The notes beneath the pieces were generated by a model. That model ran no database searches. It was not told where the DNA came from and saw only the letters and a program-made list of their open reading frames with translations. DNA of 64,000 nt from Flavobacterium profundi (GTDB lineage: Bacteria; Bacteroidota; Bacteroidia; Flavobacteriales; Flavobacteriaceae), in the NCBI RefSeq assembly GCF_006491645.1, contig NZ_VDCZ01000012.1:1-64000 (forward strand), given 5' to 3'. Positions 51,549 through 60,535 of the stretch are shown piece after piece. Each line of letters starts with the position of its first letter. Positions within the stretch are counted from its first letter, which is position 1. Both the position numbers and the translations under genes were made by a program.

Positions 51549-52324
51549 TCTGATATGGGTATTTGAAGAGTTAATTGAGTTCCTATATTTTTTTCACTTG
51601 TTAAAGTATACGTTCCATTAATCATTTCAGATCTTTTTTTCATATTGAGTAAGCCAATTCCATTAGATTGTTGTGAAAGGTCAAAACCTATTCCATCATC
51701 TTTTAAAGTGAGCTGGATGTAATTTGCTCTTTTTTCTAATATAACAGTAATATTTTTGCATTTCGAATATTTCATACTATTTTGAATGAATTCTTGTGTA
51801 ATACGCAATAGTATACTTTTACTTTGATAACTGGCAATATCTATACTTTCTTGACAATAGAAATGAACGTCACATTTTTTCAACTCATTTATCTTTTTGC
51901 ATTCTTGTTTTAATAAATCGAGGAGTGAATTTTGTTCAATATTATTATCTGTTAGAGATTTGGATAGTTGTCTTAATTCACTTAACGAATCATTTATAAT
52001 AGTGCTAATATTTTCAATATTTTCAGTAATTTGTGGTGCTTTGTTTTCATAAGCTAATTGTTGTGTATATAAACTCGCAAGTGTTAATTTCTGACCAATA
52101 TTGTCATGGATTTCTCTACCTATATACTGCATGGTTTGCGTTTGTATTTCCAATTGTGTAGTTAATAATTCTTGTTCATGTTCTTTTTGTTGTAGGAATA
52201 ATTTATTTTCATGTTCCTTTTTCTTTTCCTTGTATTGTTTTATAAATACAATTATTCCTAATAAGAATAGGATAAAAAATAAATTAAAAAGTATTATAGT
52301 GACTATAATTTCGCTTTTCCCCAT
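51545..52324 (-). CDS. NarX/DesK-type sensor histidine kinase (HisKA_3)
   Basis: 259 residues from the ATG at 52324. One N-terminal membrane helix (about 6-29) is followed by a coiled coil, the HisKA_3 box YIGREIHDNIGQKLTLASL (phospho-His73) and an HATPase domain (ENIST, QEFIQNSMKYSKCK, DDGIGFDLSQQSNGIGLLNM). There is no sensor domain of its own. The preceding gene encodes a seven-helix membrane protein that overlaps it by 22 bases, so that protein may supply the sensing function. Confidence 0.93.
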   Translation of the reverse strand: MGKSEIIVTIILFNLFFILFLLGIIVFIKQYKEKKKEHENKLFLQQKEHEQELLTTQLEIQTQTMQYIGREIHDNIGQKLTLASLYTQQLAYENKAPQITENIENISTIINDSLSELRQLSKSLTDNNIEQNSLLDLLKQECKKINELKKCDVHFYCQESIDIASYQSKSILLRITQEFIQNSMKYSKCKNITVILEKRANYIQLTLKDDGIGFDLSQQSNGIGLLNMKKRSEMINGTYTLTSEKNIGTQLTLQIPISE

Positions 52325-52950
52325 ATAAAAGATGCTGTAAATAACAAATACATTAAACAATTAGAAAGTAAAAAATAAAGATAATAGATATTCCATATTT
52401 CTGGCTCTTTTACTATTAAATTATACAAACCAAAAAAAGGTAAAGTGCCCACATAAAAGAGCATGATACCTATGTTTATGTAAAACATTTTATTTTGCTT
52501 GAATTTTAAAATATCATCATTAAGTATTTGTTTTTGAAATTCTAAAAATACCAAAATCATTAATAAAAAAGAACCCATAGTTGTATTAAAAGAGTAAATT
52601 ATATCAAATGATTTAAAATATAATTCAATTGGAATAAATGATAAAAAATAAAATAAAGTAAAAATAAAAAACAACTTTTTATTCTTTAAAGATTTAATTG
52701 AATATAACCAAAAAAAGAATATATATTCCAAAGGTATTCCTATAAATGCGAAATAAATTTTTTTCTCAATCGAGAATAAATTAAATATATGAGTACCATA
52801 TTTTTCTATAATAAAGATATAAACAATAAAGAAAACAAACCACTTCCAATAGGTGTTTTTAATTTCATTAAATTTAATAATTGCTACTATAGCACAAAGG
52901 AATTCACACCATAATAGCAAATCAATAATTTCAGGATGTAATTTGTGCAT
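52303..52950 (-). CDS. Hypothetical multi-helix membrane protein, probable sensor partner
   Basis: 215 residues with about seven predicted membrane helices (near 7-25, 35-51, 66-86, 93-110, 122-138, 155-172 and 186-205) and very little else. The family is not recognised. It overlaps the histidine kinase gene by 22 bases and precedes it, so the two products are made together. A membrane sensor acting on the kinase is a reasonable inference, not shown. The high AT content and the Phe/Ile/Tyr richness are typical of flavobacterial membrane proteins. Confidence 0.75.
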   Translation of the reverse strand: MHKLHPEIIDLLLWCEFLCAIVAIIKFNEIKNTYWKWFVFFIVYIFIIEKYGTHIFNLFSIEKKIYFAFIGIPLEYIFFFWLYSIKSLKNKKLFFIFTLFYFLSFIPIELYFKSFDIIYSFNTTMGSFLLMILVFLEFQKQILNDDILKFKQNKMFYINIGIMLFYVGTLPFFGLYNLIVKEPEIWNIYYLYFLLSNCLMYLLFTASFIWGKAKL

Positions 52951-52959
52951 TTTATAATA

Positions 52960-53688
52960 TTAAATTCCAAAGCCTTCTTGACCTCCACTTGTAACAGGCG
53001 GTATAAGTGTTCCATGATTTTGAGAACCAGTTAAATTATTTGGGTCATTCTCTGTTGATCCAGTCATTGCTACGGTTTTTAAAGAACTACTAATTAATGG
53101 TGTTACTATATAACCAGGCATGTCGTTTAGTCCATTTGGATAGGTATTTGTGTCTTTTGGATTAAAATCTACCATTTTACCTTCAATATTAAGAGTAGGA
53201 ACCATTACTAATGTATGTAAATGTTCGTATAATTGTTTATTCGGGTCAGTATACAAATCAATTAAATCAGGAAATTTAGCTTTCCAATTTTCTTCTTTTT
53301 TTGGATAAGCCGCATAGTAAATGCGTATTCCTAAATCTTTATCCGAAATAGTTCGATTAATCCCAGCTCCCAAATCACGAGATGTTTTTTCAATATGATA
53401 AATGAATTTTTTTAAGGTAATCAAATCAAACCATATGGAATGAGCATCTTTTTTATTGTAACCTAAGAAATCAGTATTTCTATTGACAAAGTCCAATTGA
53501 TTACTACGATATTTATTCGTCATAGTATGAATAAGATCCACTCTTAGTTCATTTATTTGGCTATTACTATAATCCAAACATATTTTATTTGAATCTGCAC
53601 AAGGACATGGATTTTTTCTAGGAGGGAATTTATATACATAAACTACAAATGCAATTGCTACTACTATTAAAAGTACTGTTGTTATCAT
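52960..53688 (-). CDS. Hypothetical membrane-anchored protein, paralogue of the 53880-54503 product
   Basis: 242 residues with an N-terminal helix (TTVLLIVVAIAFVVYVY) followed by a Cys-containing stretch (NPCPCADSNKICLDYS). The rest shares a pattern with the product of 53880-54503: MTNKYRSNQLDFVNRNT, then DAHSIWFDLITLKKFIYHIE, DLGIRIYYAAYP, LHTLVMVPTLNIEGKMVDFN and a tail with SQNHGTLIPP. The function is unknown. It is nine bases upstream of the membrane-protein/kinase operon on the same strand, so it may be its first gene. Confidence 0.8.
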   Translation of the reverse strand: MITTVLLIVVAIAFVVYVYKFPPRKNPCPCADSNKICLDYSNSQINELRVDLIHTMTNKYRSNQLDFVNRNTDFLGYNKKDAHSIWFDLITLKKFIYHIEKTSRDLGAGINRTISDKDLGIRIYYAAYPKKEENWKAKFPDLIDLYTDPNKQLYEHLHTLVMVPTLNIEGKMVDFNPKDTNTYPNGLNDMPGYIVTPLISSSLKTVAMTGSTENDPNNLTGSQNHGTLIPPVTSGGQEGFGI

Positions 53689-53829
53689 CTTGTTTTTTTA
53701 AGTTATGAAATTACTTTTTTATTCTTTACAAAGAAACAACTCTTTACTTTTTTTAATGAAAGTTTAAAAACGTTTTTTGTAGGGGTAAATAACCCTATTA
53801 TCTTAAAACTAATTTTTAGTAAATAAAAA

Positions 53830-53858
53830 AACGCATCCTTATATTTTAAGAATGCGTT
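53830..53858 (-). terminator. Rho-independent terminator after the 53880-54503 gene
   Basis: AACGCATCCTT (53830-53840) and AAGAATGCGTT (53848-53858) pair with one mismatch; on the minus strand a run of seven T residues follows (plus-strand A-tract 53823-53830). It separates the paralogous genes into two transcripts. Confidence 0.75.
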
Positions 53859-53879
53859 AGTATTTAATAAATTGATATT

Positions 53880-54503
53880 TTAGAAACTTTCTTCATTATC
53901 AGGATCTGCAGGAGGAATCAAATTACCATGATTTTGAGCCGTGATATCACTATTTGCAGATGTTTTAGACATTATTTTATAATCACCCTTCTTTGTAGTA
54001 TTTTGAAAACCAGTAAAGGTATTTTTGTCCATAGGGTTAAAATCTACATTTTTTCCTTCTACATCAATAGTAGGTATCATAACTAATGTATGTTTGTTTT
54101 CGTACTGTTGTGTAATGGGGCTATTTAATAAAAAAGATAATTCTTCATAACCTGTTGTTCCCCATTTTACTTTTTCAGGATAAGCAGCATAATAAAAACG
54201 AATTCCTAAGTCGTTACTTGAAGTGTTTCCATTTTTTTTAGCTTCATTTTCAACATCAGTAATAAATTTTTTCAATGTTTCTAATTCAAACCATATAGAA
54301 TGCGCATCGTTCTCTATATTTGTTTTGTTGATAGTTGCTAATTGATTATTTCTGTACTGTTGAATCATCTCATTAACTAACGATTGTTTTAAAGTGTTTG
54401 GTTTTGAACTTTTTAAGGTTTTTTCTTTTGTGTCTAGACTTTCTGAGTTAGAACAAGAAAATAAAAATAGACTTGTAATAGCCAATAATGCAATGTTTTT
54501 CAT
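53880..54503 (-). CDS. Hypothetical lipoprotein, paralogue of the 52960-53688 product
   Basis: 207 residues with a lipoprotein signal (LAITSLFLFSCSNSES, Cys about 17). Shared blocks with the neighbouring paralogue are MIQQYRNNQLATIN, DAHSIWFELETLKKFITDVE, DLGIRFYYAAYPEK, KHTLVMIPTIDVEGKNVDFN and QNHGNLIPP. The unit does not resemble a known enzyme to me. The tandem pair looks like a duplication in which one copy kept a lipid anchor and the other a membrane helix. It has its own terminator. Confidence 0.82.
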   Translation of the reverse strand: MKNIALLAITSLFLFSCSNSESLDTKEKTLKSSKPNTLKQSLVNEMIQQYRNNQLATINKTNIENDAHSIWFELETLKKFITDVENEAKKNGNTSSNDLGIRFYYAAYPEKVKWGTTGYEELSFLLNSPITQQYENKHTLVMIPTIDVEGKNVDFNPMDKNTFTGFQNTTKKGDYKIMSKTSANSDITAQNHGNLIPPADPDNEESF

Positions 54504-54570
54504 GTGAATTTAATTAATTTGTTAGTCAAAACACAATTCAAAAATTATGCCACTTCCTTTTTTTAAGTTA

Positions 54571-55656
54571 CTACTTGTCAAAATACTTTTCCAATAAAAT
54601 TTGGGCAGCAGCAAAAGGTGATATTTCATTGTTTTGGACCGCTTTTTTATTGGCCTCCAGTAAAGTAATAATTTCAGAATGATGGTAAAAACGATTTTTT
54701 AATTGTTCATTAATCGTTTCTAACATCCAAAATTGGTTTTGTTCTTGTCTCTTAAGTTCGAAAAAATGATTCTTTTTTGTAATTTCTAAATAATCAGCAA
54801 TCAATTGCCAAACGTTATCAATACCCTCTTTATCAATAGCACTGCAAGTAGTAACTTTGGGTATCCAACCACTTTTTTTTGCAGGAAATAAATGTAATGC
54901 TCTATTGAATTCTGTTTTTGCTAACTTTGCTTTTGCTTTATTGTCACCATCCGCTTTATTAATAACGATGGTATCTGCCATTTCCATGATACCTCTTTTA
55001 ATACCTTGTAATTCATCTCCAGCACCAGCTATTTTCAATAAAAGAAAGAAATCGACCATACTGTGTACAGCAGTTTCACTTTGTCCTACACCGACGGTTT
55101 CTATAATAATGGTGTCATAACCACAAGCTTCACATAAAATGATACTTTCTCTGGTTTTTCTAGCGACACCACCTAAACTATCACCAGAAGCACTTGGTCT
55201 AATAAAAGCATTTTCATCTTTTACTAATTCTTCCATTCGGGTTTTATCACCTAAAATACTTCCATGACTAATAGACGAACTAGGGTCAACCGCTAAAACA
55301 GCTACTTTTTTACCTAAGGATGTAAGGTATTTGCCAAAAGCTTCAATAAAAGTCGATTTACCCACTCCAGGAACACCGGTTATACCTATTCTTACCGATT
55401 GATTGGCATATGGTAAACACCCTTGAATTACTTCATTTGCTTTGTCTAAATGCGCTTCATTGGTACTTTCAATTAGAGTGATGGCTCTACTTAAAGCAAT
55501 TTTATCACCTTTAGTAATGGCTGTAATTAATTCTTTTGCAGAAGGTTGTTTTCTACGAAATTGTAAAATATTTTGAGCAACAGTAGAACTAATAGAGTCG
55601 GGTTGCTGCACTCCATTAATTTCTGATAAAGCCGATTTGTTATTTTTATTTTCCAA
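54571..55656 (-). CDS. meaB: Methylmalonyl-CoA mutase-associated GTPase MeaB (ArgK family)
   Basis: P-loop GTPase that guards and reactivates methylmalonyl-CoA mutase during cobalamin loading. Walker A is GVPGVGKST (about 94-102) and the switch region has DPSSSISHGSILGDKTRM, GVARKTRESI, TVGVGQSE and the NKxD motif INKAD. The start is uncertain: the open frame runs to 55794, but 55656 (TTG, giving MENKNNKSAL) is chosen because a TACTTTTA promoter element lies just upstream and the extra N-terminus is not family-like. The mutase genes are not in the window. Confidence 0.93.
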   Translation of the reverse strand: MENKNNKSALSEINGVQQPDSISSTVAQNILQFRRKQPSAKELITAITKGDKIALSRAITLIESTNEAHLDKANEVIQGCLPYANQSVRIGITGVPGVGKSTFIEAFGKYLTSLGKKVAVLAVDPSSSISHGSILGDKTRMEELVKDENAFIRPSASGDSLGGVARKTRESIILCEACGYDTIIIETVGVGQSETAVHSMVDFFLLLKIAGAGDELQGIKRGIMEMADTIVINKADGDNKAKAKLAKTEFNRALHLFPAKKSGWIPKVTTCSAIDKEGIDNVWQLIADYLEITKKNHFFELKRQEQNQFWMLETINEQLKNRFYHHSEIITLLEANKKAVQNNEISPFAAAQILLEKYFDK

Positions 55657-55673
55657 AATCCTAGTTGTTGTTG

Positions 55674-55681
55674 TAAAAGTA
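55674..55681 (-). promoter_or_regulatory. -7 promoter-like element for meaB
   Basis: Reads TACTTTTA on the minus strand, one mismatch to TAnnTTTG, 17 bases before the chosen TTG start. Confidence 0.35.
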
Positions 55682-55732
55682 CAATTTTTTTGAAAAAAAT
55701 AAGGTTTCCGATGGCGAATCGAATAAAGCTTA

Positions 55733-55740
55733 TACCTTTG
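55733..55740 (+). promoter_or_regulatory. -7 promoter element for the AEC transporter gene
   Basis: TACCTTTG matches TAnnTTTG and ends 16 bases before the ATG at 55757. It is divergent from the meaB promoter. Confidence 0.55.
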
Positions 55741-55756
55741 TGTTTTTAGGACTACA

Positions 55757-56668
55757 ATGGACAATATTTTACTATTATTTGTATGTTTATTCATAGGCGT
55801 TGCTTTTCAATTTGTAAAAGCATTTCCTAAAAACATGCATTTATCTCTAAATCAGTTTGTTATTTATGTTTCATTGCCAGCTTTAGGTTTATATTATATT
55901 CCAAAAATTCAAATCTCTATTGCTTTATTGTACCCTTTAGGAATTGCTTGGTTTGGGTTTATACTATCATTCGTGTTTTTTTATAGTTTAGGAAAATACT
56001 TTGGATGGTCTAAAAAATTAACTGGATTTTTAATTGTTACAGCAGGTTTAGGCAATACGTCTTTTGTAGGTTTTCCAGTAATTGAAGCTTTATATGGAAC
56101 TGAAGGCTTGAAAACTGCCATTATTGTAGATCAACCAGGTTCCTTTGTGGTAATGGCAACGTTAGGCATTATTACGGCAACTTTATTTTCTAGAGAAGCA
56201 TTAAGTACAAAAACAATGGTATTAAAAATTGCTCTTTTTCCACCATTTATTGCTTTTTCTGTAGCTTTACTAATGAATTGTATACAAATCGATTTTCCTG
56301 TGGTGTTGCAAAGTGTTTTTCAGCGCATCGGAAGTACGGTTACACCTATTGCATTAGTAGCAGTAGGCTTACAATTAAAAATCGAAAGAAACAGTAAACA
56401 TTGGAAATTCCTCTGGTTAGGTTTAGGTTTTAAATTACTACTAACCCCTTTGTTTTTTTACATTTTATATAAAAAAATAGCACATGCTTCTGGTATAGTG
56501 ATTGATGTATCCATTATGGAAGCAGCCATGGCACCCATGATAACAGGTGTAATTTTAGCTTCAAGTTATGGGTTAAAACCAAAATTGGGCAGTATGATGA
56601 TTGGAATAGGTATCCCTTTGTCGTTTATTACATTAGCATTATGGTATTGGATTCTGAAATTTTTTTAG
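55757..56668 (+). CDS. AEC-family (auxin efflux carrier-like) transporter
   Basis: 303 residues with about ten membrane helices in two five-helix repeats. Typical segments are LNQFVIYVSLPALGLYYI (about 31-48), TAGLGNTSFVGFPVIEAL (about 95-112) with the conserved Asn-Thr, and EAAMAPMITGVILASSYGLK in the second repeat. Bacterial members carry malonate, malate or other organic acids. It has its own promoter and lies three bases upstream of a membrane protein gene. Confidence 0.88.
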   Translation: MDNILLLFVCLFIGVAFQFVKAFPKNMHLSLNQFVIYVSLPALGLYYIPKIQISIALLYPLGIAWFGFILSFVFFYSLGKYFGWSKKLTGFLIVTAGLGNTSFVGFPVIEALYGTEGLKTAIIVDQPGSFVVMATLGIITATLFSREALSTKTMVLKIALFPPFIAFSVALLMNCIQIDFPVVLQSVFQRIGSTVTPIALVAVGLQLKIERNSKHWKFLWLGLGFKLLLTPLFFYILYKKIAHASGIVIDVSIMEAAMAPMITGVILASSYGLKPKLGSMMIGIGIPLSFITLALWYWILKFF

Positions 56669-56671
56669 AGA

Positions 56672-57337
56672 ATGAAAATCGGTTTTTATAACATTTTTAT
56701 TAGTCTTCTGTATTTTTTGATGTTGTTAATGACAACTTATACTGGGTATGTCTATTTTAAAAATCAAGTATATAATTATGATATTTTGAAGCAAATTATA
56801 CCAATACTTATTCTTATTTTAGCCTTATTATTATGGAGTTATTTTTTTTATAAGTTTAAGATTATAATCATTAATAAAAATTGTATTCTTCAAATCAACC
56901 CCTTTTTATTTAATTTTAAAAAAATATATTTTAAGAAGGTTAAGATTTTTAACTATTACCCTTGGATTACTGGAAAAAGATATTATTTCGTGTGTATGGA
57001 AATAAAAGATTATGAAGACAATACTATAATAATATCACAAGCTCTTTTTGAAAATTTTGAAAATTTAGTAAATAAAATCCATTTGAATACTAATATAAAA
57101 ATTCCTTTTAAAATGAGAGATTTACTTTTGAAAGAAGCTAAAAGTAGTCTTGGAAATACCATTTTTAATTTTTTTTTATTATCATTATTTTTATTGTTTT
57201 TAATTGGATCAACACTTTTTGAAAAAATTCTATTTTCAAATTTTCATAAGATTGCTATTTCAATAAATATAATATTATTATTTGTTACTTTTAGAAGATT
57301 AAAAAATTATAAGTTAAGATTAAAAATATCAAAATGA
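56672..57337 (+). CDS. Hypothetical membrane protein
   Basis: 221 residues: two helices near the N-terminus (about 8-28 and 43-60), a ~100-residue soluble part with hydrophobic strands (IIIINKNCILQINPFLFNFK) and two C-terminal helices (about 163-183 and 190-210). The arrangement resembles PH-domain-containing membrane proteins but is not diagnostic. Lys/Asn/Phe/Ile-rich and more AT-rich than its neighbours, which may indicate relaxed constraint or later acquisition. It overlaps the oxidase gene by four bases (ATGA). Confidence 0.7.
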   Translation: MKIGFYNIFISLLYFLMLLMTTYTGYVYFKNQVYNYDILKQIIPILILILALLLWSYFFYKFKIIIINKNCILQINPFLFNFKKIYFKKVKIFNYYPWITGKRYYFVCMEIKDYEDNTIIISQALFENFENLVNKIHLNTNIKIPFKMRDLLLKEAKSSLGNTIFNFFLLSLFLLFLIGSTLFEKILFSNFHKIAISINIILLFVTFRRLKNYKLRLKISK

Positions 57338-58725
57338 ATCCCAAAATAGTTGTCGAACTCCAAAATATAGTAGGTGAGTCTTGTGTTTTTACAGATGAAG
57401 ATACAAGGAAAAATTATGGTCATGATGAAACCGAAGATTATAATTTTCCACCTCAAGTTGTGGTAAAACCAAAAACACCAGAGGAAATTTCAGCTATTAT
57501 GAAACTAGCCACTCAAAATAAAATACCGGTTACACCCATTGGTGCTAAAACGGGATTAAGTGGTGGTGCATTAAGTATTTATGGTGGTATTGGACTTTCC
57601 ATGGAACGATTTAACTCCATTATAGAGGTAGACGATAAAAATCTTCAAGTAATTGTTGAACCAGGAGTTATTACGCAAGTTTTGAAAGATGCAGTAGCTG
57701 AAAAAGGTTTGTTTTATCCTGTTGATCCGAGTAGTTTAGGAAGTTGTTTTATTGGCGGTAATATCGCTGAAAATTCGGGAGGAGCAAGAGCTGTTAAATA
57801 TGGAGTAACTAAAGATTATGTGTTGAATTTAGAAGTTGTTTTACCCAATGGAGAAATTATTTGGACTGGTGCCAATACCTTAAAAAATTCTACGGGTTAT
57901 AATTTAACTCAATTAATGGTTGGTAGTGAAGGTACTCTTGGAATTATTACAAAAATTGTATTGAAGTTAATTCCTAAAGTTACCCATACTATTTTAATGC
58001 TAGTTCCTTTTTATAAAGCAGAACAAGCCTGTGAAGCAGTTTCTGCTATTTTTAGAGCTGGAATTGTTCCGAGTGCTTTAGAATTTATGGAAAGAGACGC
58101 GATTGATTGGACTATGAAATTTGTAGAGGGCGTAAGTGTACCCATAAAAGAGGAAGTTCAAGCCCATCTTTTAATTGAAGTAGATGGTAATTATCCAGAG
58201 GTTTTGTTTCAAGAAGCCGAAAAAATTACAGAAGTCTTGGAACAATTTGAAATTGACGAAGTCTTATTTGCTGATACTGAAGATCAAAAAAATGCCTTAT
58301 GGAAGTTGAGAAGAGCAGTTGGAGAAGCGGTAAAATCAAATTCGGTGTATAAAGAAGAAGATACCGTTGTTCCAAGGTATGCTTTACCCATTTTATTAAA
58401 AGGAGTAAAAGATGCAGGAAAAAAATATGGTTTTCACACGGTTTGTTACGGTCATGCAGGTGATGGTAATTTACACATTAATATTGTAAAAGGTGATATG
58501 TCTGATGAAAATTGGATTACAGAAGTACCTAAAGGAATTGTTGAAATTTTCGAATTAACCGTACAATTAAAAGGAACACTTTCAGGAGAACACGGCATTG
58601 GATATGTACAAAAAGATTATATGCCTTTAGCTTTTAATACTGCTGAATTGAATTTAATGAAAGGTATTAAAAAACTTTTCGATCCTCTTGGTATCCTAAA
58701 TCCTGGGAAAATATTGAATATGTAA
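57334..58725 (+). CDS. FAD-linked oxidase, GlcD/D-lactate dehydrogenase type
   Basis: 463 residues. Oxidises a 2-hydroxy acid such as glycolate or D-lactate. The FAD-binding type 4 domain has VTPIGAKTGLSGGALSIYGG (about 69-88) and NIAENSGGARAVKYG. The C-terminal FAD-linked oxidase domain has CYGHAGDGNLHINIV (about 370) and SGEHGIGYVQKDYM, ending DPLGILNPGKIL. The length suits GlcD or LDH/2-hydroxyglutarate types; the substrate cannot be chosen by eye. It overlaps the preceding gene by four bases. Confidence 0.93.
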   Translation: MNPKIVVELQNIVGESCVFTDEDTRKNYGHDETEDYNFPPQVVVKPKTPEEISAIMKLATQNKIPVTPIGAKTGLSGGALSIYGGIGLSMERFNSIIEVDDKNLQVIVEPGVITQVLKDAVAEKGLFYPVDPSSLGSCFIGGNIAENSGGARAVKYGVTKDYVLNLEVVLPNGEIIWTGANTLKNSTGYNLTQLMVGSEGTLGIITKIVLKLIPKVTHTILMLVPFYKAEQACEAVSAIFRAGIVPSALEFMERDAIDWTMKFVEGVSVPIKEEVQAHLLIEVDGNYPEVLFQEAEKITEVLEQFEIDEVLFADTEDQKNALWKLRRAVGEAVKSNSVYKEEDTVVPRYALPILLKGVKDAGKKYGFHTVCYGHAGDGNLHINIVKGDMSDENWITEVPKGIVEIFELTVQLKGTLSGEHGIGYVQKDYMPLAFNTAELNLMKGIKKLFDPLGILNPGKILNM

Positions 58726-58807
58726 AGAGAAAGTTAACAGTACTAAATTATCGTTAATCTTTGGTAATTAAAAGTTAATGCTTATTCAAATGTAGTTGTT
58801 TACCAAA

Positions 58808-58815
58808 TATATTTG
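58808..58815 (+). promoter_or_regulatory. -7 promoter element for the outer-membrane protein gene
   Basis: TATATTTG matches TAnnTTTG and lies 25 bases before the ATG at 58841. Confidence 0.5.
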
Positions 58816-58840
58816 AGAATTAATTTTTAAAACAAAAACA

Positions 58841-59536
58841 ATGAAAAAAATTTTAGTTGCTGTAGTTACAGTATTTACATTCACATTTGTTAGTGCACAA
58901 GAGGAAACTCAACCTCAAGAGTTTGGATTTTTACAAAAGGATATTTTTGTGGAAGGAAACATTGGTTTTTCTGGTTCAAAAAATACAGATTCAGATGTTA
59001 CTGGAGATATAGGTGAGAGAAAATATAATACGTTTAATTTTACACCTAAAGTGGGTTATTTTGTTACAGATGAATTAGCAGTAGGAATTAGATTAAATTT
59101 AGGAAATTCAAAAAGTGAGTATACTCAATTTGGAAGTCCTAATGTAGTAAATGAAACTAAAGTCAATAGTTATGGAGGTGGATTATTTGCTCGTTATTAT
59201 TTTCTAGAATTAGGTAAGAGATTTAAAACTTATTCTGAATTAGGAGTAAGTTATAGTTCTATAAAATCAGAAATTTCTGAAAGTGGAAATCCTATTTTAA
59301 ATAGTGATAGAGAAATTAAATCTTTTAATGCGGGCTTAGATTTAGGAATTCAATATTTTGTAACTTCAAGAATGGCTATAAATTTTGCTTTGTCTAATGT
59401 TTTGAATTTTAATTCAAGTACATCAAAAGAGAAGATAGCACAAACGGAAAGCAAAAGCACTGGCTTTTATAGTAATTTAAATTCATTTACCAATTTCTTT
59501 GATACTCCAACTTTTGGTTTAACCTATAAATTGTAA
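58841..59536 (+). CDS. Outer-membrane beta-barrel protein
   Basis: 231 residues with a signal peptide (MKKILVAVVTVFTFTFVSAQ). The mature part alternates short amphipathic strands with Gly/Ser-rich turns (NTFNFTPKVGYFVTDELAVG, SYGGGLFARYYFLEL, SFNAGLDLGIQYFVTSRMAI) and ends in the aromatic strand FGLTYKL, as in eight-strand barrels. No enzymatic motif. Monocistronic with a strong terminator. Confidence 0.88.
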   Translation: MKKILVAVVTVFTFTFVSAQEETQPQEFGFLQKDIFVEGNIGFSGSKNTDSDVTGDIGERKYNTFNFTPKVGYFVTDELAVGIRLNLGNSKSEYTQFGSPNVVNETKVNSYGGGLFARYYFLELGKRFKTYSELGVSYSSIKSEISESGNPILNSDREIKSFNAGLDLGIQYFVTSRMAINFALSNVLNFNSSTSKEKIAQTESKSTGFYSNLNSFTNFFDTPTFGLTYKL

Positions 59537-59557
59537 TGGAAAACAGTTTTTAAAAAT

Positions 59558-59593
59558 AAAAATCCCGTTTTGAAACTACAAAACGGGATTTTT
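59558..59593. terminator. Bidirectional rho-independent terminator
   Basis: A 14-bp perfect stem, AAAAATCCCGTTTT (59558-59571) with AAAACGGGATTTTT (59580-59593), loop of eight. It lies between the outer-membrane protein gene and the convergent ndk. Confidence 0.95.
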
Positions 59594-59629
59594 TATATAA
59601 TTTTTGAATGCTAATTTTTCAACTGAAAA

Positions 59630-60049
59630 TTAAAATTGCTCTCTACCTGCAAAATGAAAAGCACCTTCAATAGCTGCATTTTCATCAGAATCTGAACCGT
59701 GAACAGCATTTTCACCAATTGAAGTTGCATATTTTTTACGAATAGTTCCTTCAGCAGCATCCGCTGGATTGGTAGCTCCAATTAATGTTCTGAAATCATC
59801 TACAGCATTTTCTTTTTCTAAAATAGCCGCTACGATAGGACCTCTTGTCATGAATTCAACTAATTCACCAAAAAATGGTCTTTCACTGTGTACTGCATAA
59901 AATTGTTGAGCATCAGCAACTGTTAATTGCGTTAATTTCATTGCTACAATTCTGAAACCACCTTCAGTAATCATGTTTAAAATACCACCAATATGTCCGT
60001 TTTCAACAGCATCTGGTTTAATCATTGTAAAAGTTCTATTCGTTGCCAT
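59630..60049 (-). CDS. ndk: Nucleoside diphosphate kinase
   Basis: 139 residues. Balances nucleoside triphosphates by a phospho-histidine intermediate. N-terminal [11 protein letters not shown] (8-18) and the active-site NAVHGSDS (114-121) with phospho-acceptor His117 are complete. Length is normal. Own promoter and shared terminator. Confidence 0.98.
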   Translation of the reverse strand: MATNRTFTMIKPDAVENGHIGGILNMITEGGFRIVAMKLTQLTVADAQQFYAVHSERPFFGELVEFMTRGPIVAAILEKENAVDDFRTLIGATNPADAAEGTIRKKYATSIGENAVHGSDSDENAAIEGAFHFAGREQF

Positions 60050-60078
60050 AACGTTTTTTCTATTTTTAAAATTTGGTG

Positions 60079-60086
60079 CAAAAGTA
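60079..60086 (-). promoter_or_regulatory. -7 promoter element for ndk
   Basis: Reads TACTTTTG on the minus strand, 29 bases before the ATG at 60049; full match to TAnnTTTG. Confidence 0.5.
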
Positions 60087-60110
60087 GTCTTTTTGTTTGG
60101 AGTTTAAAAA

Positions 60111-60515
60111 CTATTCGATAGGATTTTTGAATTCTTCTTTTGGTTGATTCGGCATTTGAGTAAATTCAATTGCATTTAAATCATTTTTTAAGCTCAAAAG
60201 AGTTTCAATCATAAATTGATCTAAATCATCAGGTATTTGCATTTTGCTGTCTTGGAATTGTTTTATAAGAAGCAATAAATACTCAGAAATAGTCTTTTCA
60301 CCATCAGCATCTAAAAACATTTCTTGGTACCAAAAGTCCATTGTCGTTGTTTTAATAGAACCTTTCTCGTCTTTATGAACCAAAGCGATTTCTTCTTTTG
60401 TAATCCACATCCATTGTTTTGTTCGAACAAAATAAAAGTCTTTTTCAGAAAATGTATTTATAAATTCGAATTCAGGAATTACGTGCTTATTTTTATTTTT
60501 AAAGAATGAAAACAT
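60111..60515 (-). CDS. Hypothetical protein
   Basis: 134 residues, no signal peptide or membrane helix. Not recognised. The N-terminal half (EFEFINTFSEKDFYFVRTKQ, then WMWITKEEIALVHKDEKGS) suggests a beta-rich domain, and the C-terminal half is helical (LLLLIKQFQDSKMQIPDDLD). It ends in a Pro/Glu-rich tail. It lies between ndk and the glycan-binding protein gene on the same strand. Confidence 0.65.
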   Translation of the reverse strand: MFSFFKNKNKHVIPEFEFINTFSEKDFYFVRTKQWMWITKEEIALVHKDEKGSIKTTTMDFWYQEMFLDADGEKTISEYLLLLIKQFQDSKMQIPDDLDQFMIETLLSLKNDLNAIEFTQMPNQPKEEFKNPIE

Positions 60516-60535
60516 CTATAAATTAAATATTAATG

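Noticed and set aside
55657..55794. Longer N-terminus of MeaB using the start at 55794
   Set aside because: It would overlap the AEC gene and its promoter and adds residues unlike MeaB family members; the TTG at 55656 with a nearby -7 element fits better.
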